Shown one piece after another: positions 27,124 to 28,339 of a DNA stretch of 28,339 nucleotides. The stretch comes from a virus. Numbering within the stretch: position 1 is the first letter of the stretch; every line of letters starts with the position of its first letter. Where the stretch lies: the IMG/VR virus record IMGVR_UViG_3300047550_003787, positions 1 through 28,339 of that record; one strand, 5' to 3'. The notes under the pieces were generated by a model that did not search any database, was not told the DNA's origin, and was given only the letters and a program-made list of their open reading frames with translations. The position numbers and the translations under genes are program-made.

Positions 27124-27917
27124 TGGACAAAAACAAATCTGCTTATAAACTTAAAAACATTGGGCCCATATATTATCTGAATCTGGATGGACAACCAGAA
27201 AGAAAAGAATATATGGAAGAGCAGTTTAAGTATTGGGAAATAGAAAACTATACTCGTATTTCTGCTTATGATGGTCGTGATGATGATTTAAGTGACATTA
27301 TCAAAGGTCGTTATCCAGAAACAATGACTTCTGGTGAGATTGGATGCACTACATCACACCTCAAGGCAATTAAGCATTGGTATGAAACTTCTGATAGTCC
27401 TTATGTGATTATTATGGAGGATGATATTGATTTGCAGACAGTAAGATTCTGGGATTTTACTTGGGCAGATTTTGTATCCAAGATTCCTTATGATTGGGAT
27501 GTTGTGCAACTTGCCATCATCTGCACTGGTGATTTGCATGTTAAGTTGCATAAGAGATTTGTGAATGATTTTTCTACTGCTTGTTATATGATTACTCGTC
27601 ATCATGCAGAAAAACTTATTAAGTTTCATGTGAAAGGTGAAAAGTATAAATTGGACCAAGGTGTAAAACCAAGAGCAGTTGCTGATGACTTGATTTATAA
27701 TTCTGGTAATACTTATTCAATTCCTCTTTTTCTTTATCGTATTGCTTTAGGATCTTCTATTCATCCAGAGCATATTGATGTGTTTCACCGAGCAAGTCAC
27801 GACGGACTTCTTCAGTTCTGGGAACGTCAGGGTCATGATATGAATATTGACGACTTGATGAATTATGATCCGTTTTTAGGTCGGATAACCCACCCTTCTC
27901 AGCAGCAAAGTCAGTAA
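27123..27917 (+). CDS. GT25 family glycosyltransferase
   Basis: 264 residues. YYLNLDGQPERKEYM (residues about 17-31), SGEIGCTTSHLKAIKHW (about 69-85), YVIIMEDDID (EDD metal/donor motif, about 95-104) and a later DLIYN segment. GT25 enzymes include LPS beta-galactosyltransferases such as LgtB and LpsA. Last gene of the island; its tail is Gln-rich. A new promoter (27934) for hli starts 17 bp after the stop, with no clear terminator between. Confidence 0.9.
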   Translation: MDKNKSAYKLKNIGPIYYLNLDGQPERKEYMEEQFKYWEIENYTRISAYDGRDDDLSDIIKGRYPETMTSGEIGCTTSHLKAIKHWYETSDSPYVIIMEDDIDLQTVRFWDFTWADFVSKIPYDWDVVQLAIICTGDLHVKLHKRFVNDFSTACYMITRHHAEKLIKFHVKGEKYKLDQGVKPRAVADDLIYNSGNTYSIPLFLYRIALGSSIHPEHIDVFHRASHDGLLQFWERQGHDMNIDDLMNYDPFLGRITHPSQQQSQ

Positions 27918-27933
27918 TCTCTGACAAAAACCC

Positions 27934-27982
27934 TTGACACCTCTTAACATTTGCTATATAATTCTGTTGTAAATCTTTACAA
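27934..27982 (+). promoter_or_regulatory. consensus sigma70 promoter TTGACA-17-TATAAT with operator-like repeat
   Basis: -35 TTGACA (27934-27939), -10 TATAAT (27957-27962), spacer exactly 17 bp: a full consensus match. A perfect inverted repeat TTGTAAA-TC-TTTACAA (27967-27982) covers the start site, ending 6 bp before the hli ATG. Confidence 0.92.
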
Positions 27983-27988
27983 AAGATA

Positions 27989-28183
27989 ATGACTGTAACG
28001 ACTAACGAATATGGGCAACAGAATATGTTTGCCAAAGAACCCGTAATGTATTATCAGAACTATGGTATGCTCACACCTAATCAAGTAAAGGAGCGTACAA
28101 ATGGTCGTTGGGCAATGATGGGAATCGTAGCAGGCTTGATTTCTTACGCAACTACTGGTAAACTATTCTTCGGTGTGTTCTGA
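27989..28183 (+). CDS. hli: high-light-inducible protein
   Basis: 64 residues. The C-terminal chlorophyll-binding helix carries the hallmark ERTNGRWAMMGIVAGL (ExxNGRxAMxG). The N-terminus (about 34 residues) is variable, as in other phage Hli proteins. Hli proteins sit in the thylakoid membrane, bind chlorophyll and carotenoids and protect photosystems, here keeping the host photosynthetic during infection. Strong early-type promoter; no strong SD. Stop overlaps the next ATG (TGATG). Confidence 0.95.
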   Translation: MTVTTNEYGQQNMFAKEPVMYYQNYGMLTPNQVKERTNGRWAMMGIVAGLISYATTGKLFFGVF

Positions 28184-28269
28184 TGACTGAAGTTTTCTGG
28201 ACCGCCATCAGCATTACGTTTTTTGTAATGCTTGCATATTCTGTAGAAAAATTATCTGAAACTTACTGA
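28183..28269 (+). CDS. 28-residue membrane peptide
   Basis: From ATG 28183 (TGATG overlap with hli) to TGA 28269, again TGATG with the ferredoxin start. One helix (FWTAISITFFVMLAYSV) with an acidic tail. The gene exists most probably because both junctions are coupled in the same way. It may be a small photosynthetic-membrane accessory. Confidence 0.6.
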   Translation: MTEVFWTAISITFFVMLAYSVEKLSETY

Positions 28270-28339
28270 TGACTACTTATCAAATTACTATTCAATCTCC
28301 TGACGGTTCTGGTAAAACTTTCCAATGTCCTGAAGACCA
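28269..28339 (+). CDS. petF: plant-type [2Fe-2S] ferredoxin, 5' end only
   Basis: The first 23 residues (MTTYQITIQSPDGSGKTF, then QCPED) match the start of plant-type ferredoxins, whose conserved FxCPED strand precedes the cluster-binding loop. The window ends before the four cluster Cys, so the assignment is by N-terminus and the hli context, which is common in cyanophages. It would carry electrons from photosystem I to phage or host reductases. Confidence 0.7.
   Translation, partial: MTTYQITIQSPDGSGKTFQCPED

Overview
This window looks like part of the genome of a T4-like myovirus that infects marine picocyanobacteria (Synechococcus or Prochlorococcus). The evidence is the gene content: a high-light-inducible protein (hli), the start of a plant-type ferredoxin, a cyanobacterial SLH/OprB-type porin, several tRNA genes, free-standing homing endonucleases, T4-type late promoters (TATAAATA) about 20-30 bp upstream of starts, and dense overlapping small genes in AT-rich DNA. 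No named isolate is claimed.

Layout. 1-2400: two probable virion-associated proteins with Ala/Gly-rich and Pro/Ala/Thr-rich segments, the first cut by the window edge. 2400-7600: a cell-wall-degradation and lysis region. It holds a C39-like cysteine peptidase or amidase, a GH24 lysozyme, a phage tail lysozyme with a signal peptide, small membrane or lipoprotein-like genes (two of them nested in different frames), a staphylococcal-nuclease homologue, a GIY-YIG endonuclease and a remnant of an HNH endonuclease. 7600-9150: an Hc1-type histone-like protein, then a tRNA array (Arg-TCT, Asn-GTT, Thr-TGT, Gly-TCC) with an intact HNH homing endonuclease between tRNA-Thr and tRNA-Gly. 9160-10930: an outer-membrane porin with its own promoter, a structured leader and a terminator. 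10940-13180: an endonuclease remnant, small conserved genes, a Dps-like ferritin, a zinc-ribbon protein, an EDxHD-type endonuclease and tRNA-Ser(TGA). 13250-15220: a run of overlapping small genes, many encoding one-helix membrane proteins, interrupted by a divergent tRNA-Pro-like sequence. 15250-27917: a 12.7-kb glycan island. 27930-end: hli, a 28-residue membrane peptide and the 5' end of a ferredoxin gene.

The glycan island is the most striking part. It encodes GDP-mannose 4,6-dehydratase and GDP-L-fucose synthase, which make GDP-L-fucose from GDP-mannose. It also encodes three or four probable fucosyltransferases from different folds (GT10, two GT11 paralogues, and a GT23/NodZ-like protein), several other glycosyltransferases, an FkbM methyltransferase, and a second sugar-activation module (KdsD-like isomerase, nucleotidyltransferase-kinase fusion, HAD phosphatase). 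Almost every junction overlaps or nearly touches, which indicates coordinated expression. I infer that the phage decorates its own virion or remodels the host surface with a fucosylated, partly methylated glycan.

Regulation. Consensus-like sigma70 promoters recur at 6321, 7805, 8409, 9164, 13251, 14270, 15199 and 27934. Most coincide with a strong inverted repeat or terminator-like hairpin placed over the spacer, the -10 box or the transcript start. Two intrinsic terminators (2409, 11119) carry an exact TTGACA in the loop. T4-type late promoters precede the genes at 1029, 8520, 10974, 11571 and, on the minus strand, 13022.
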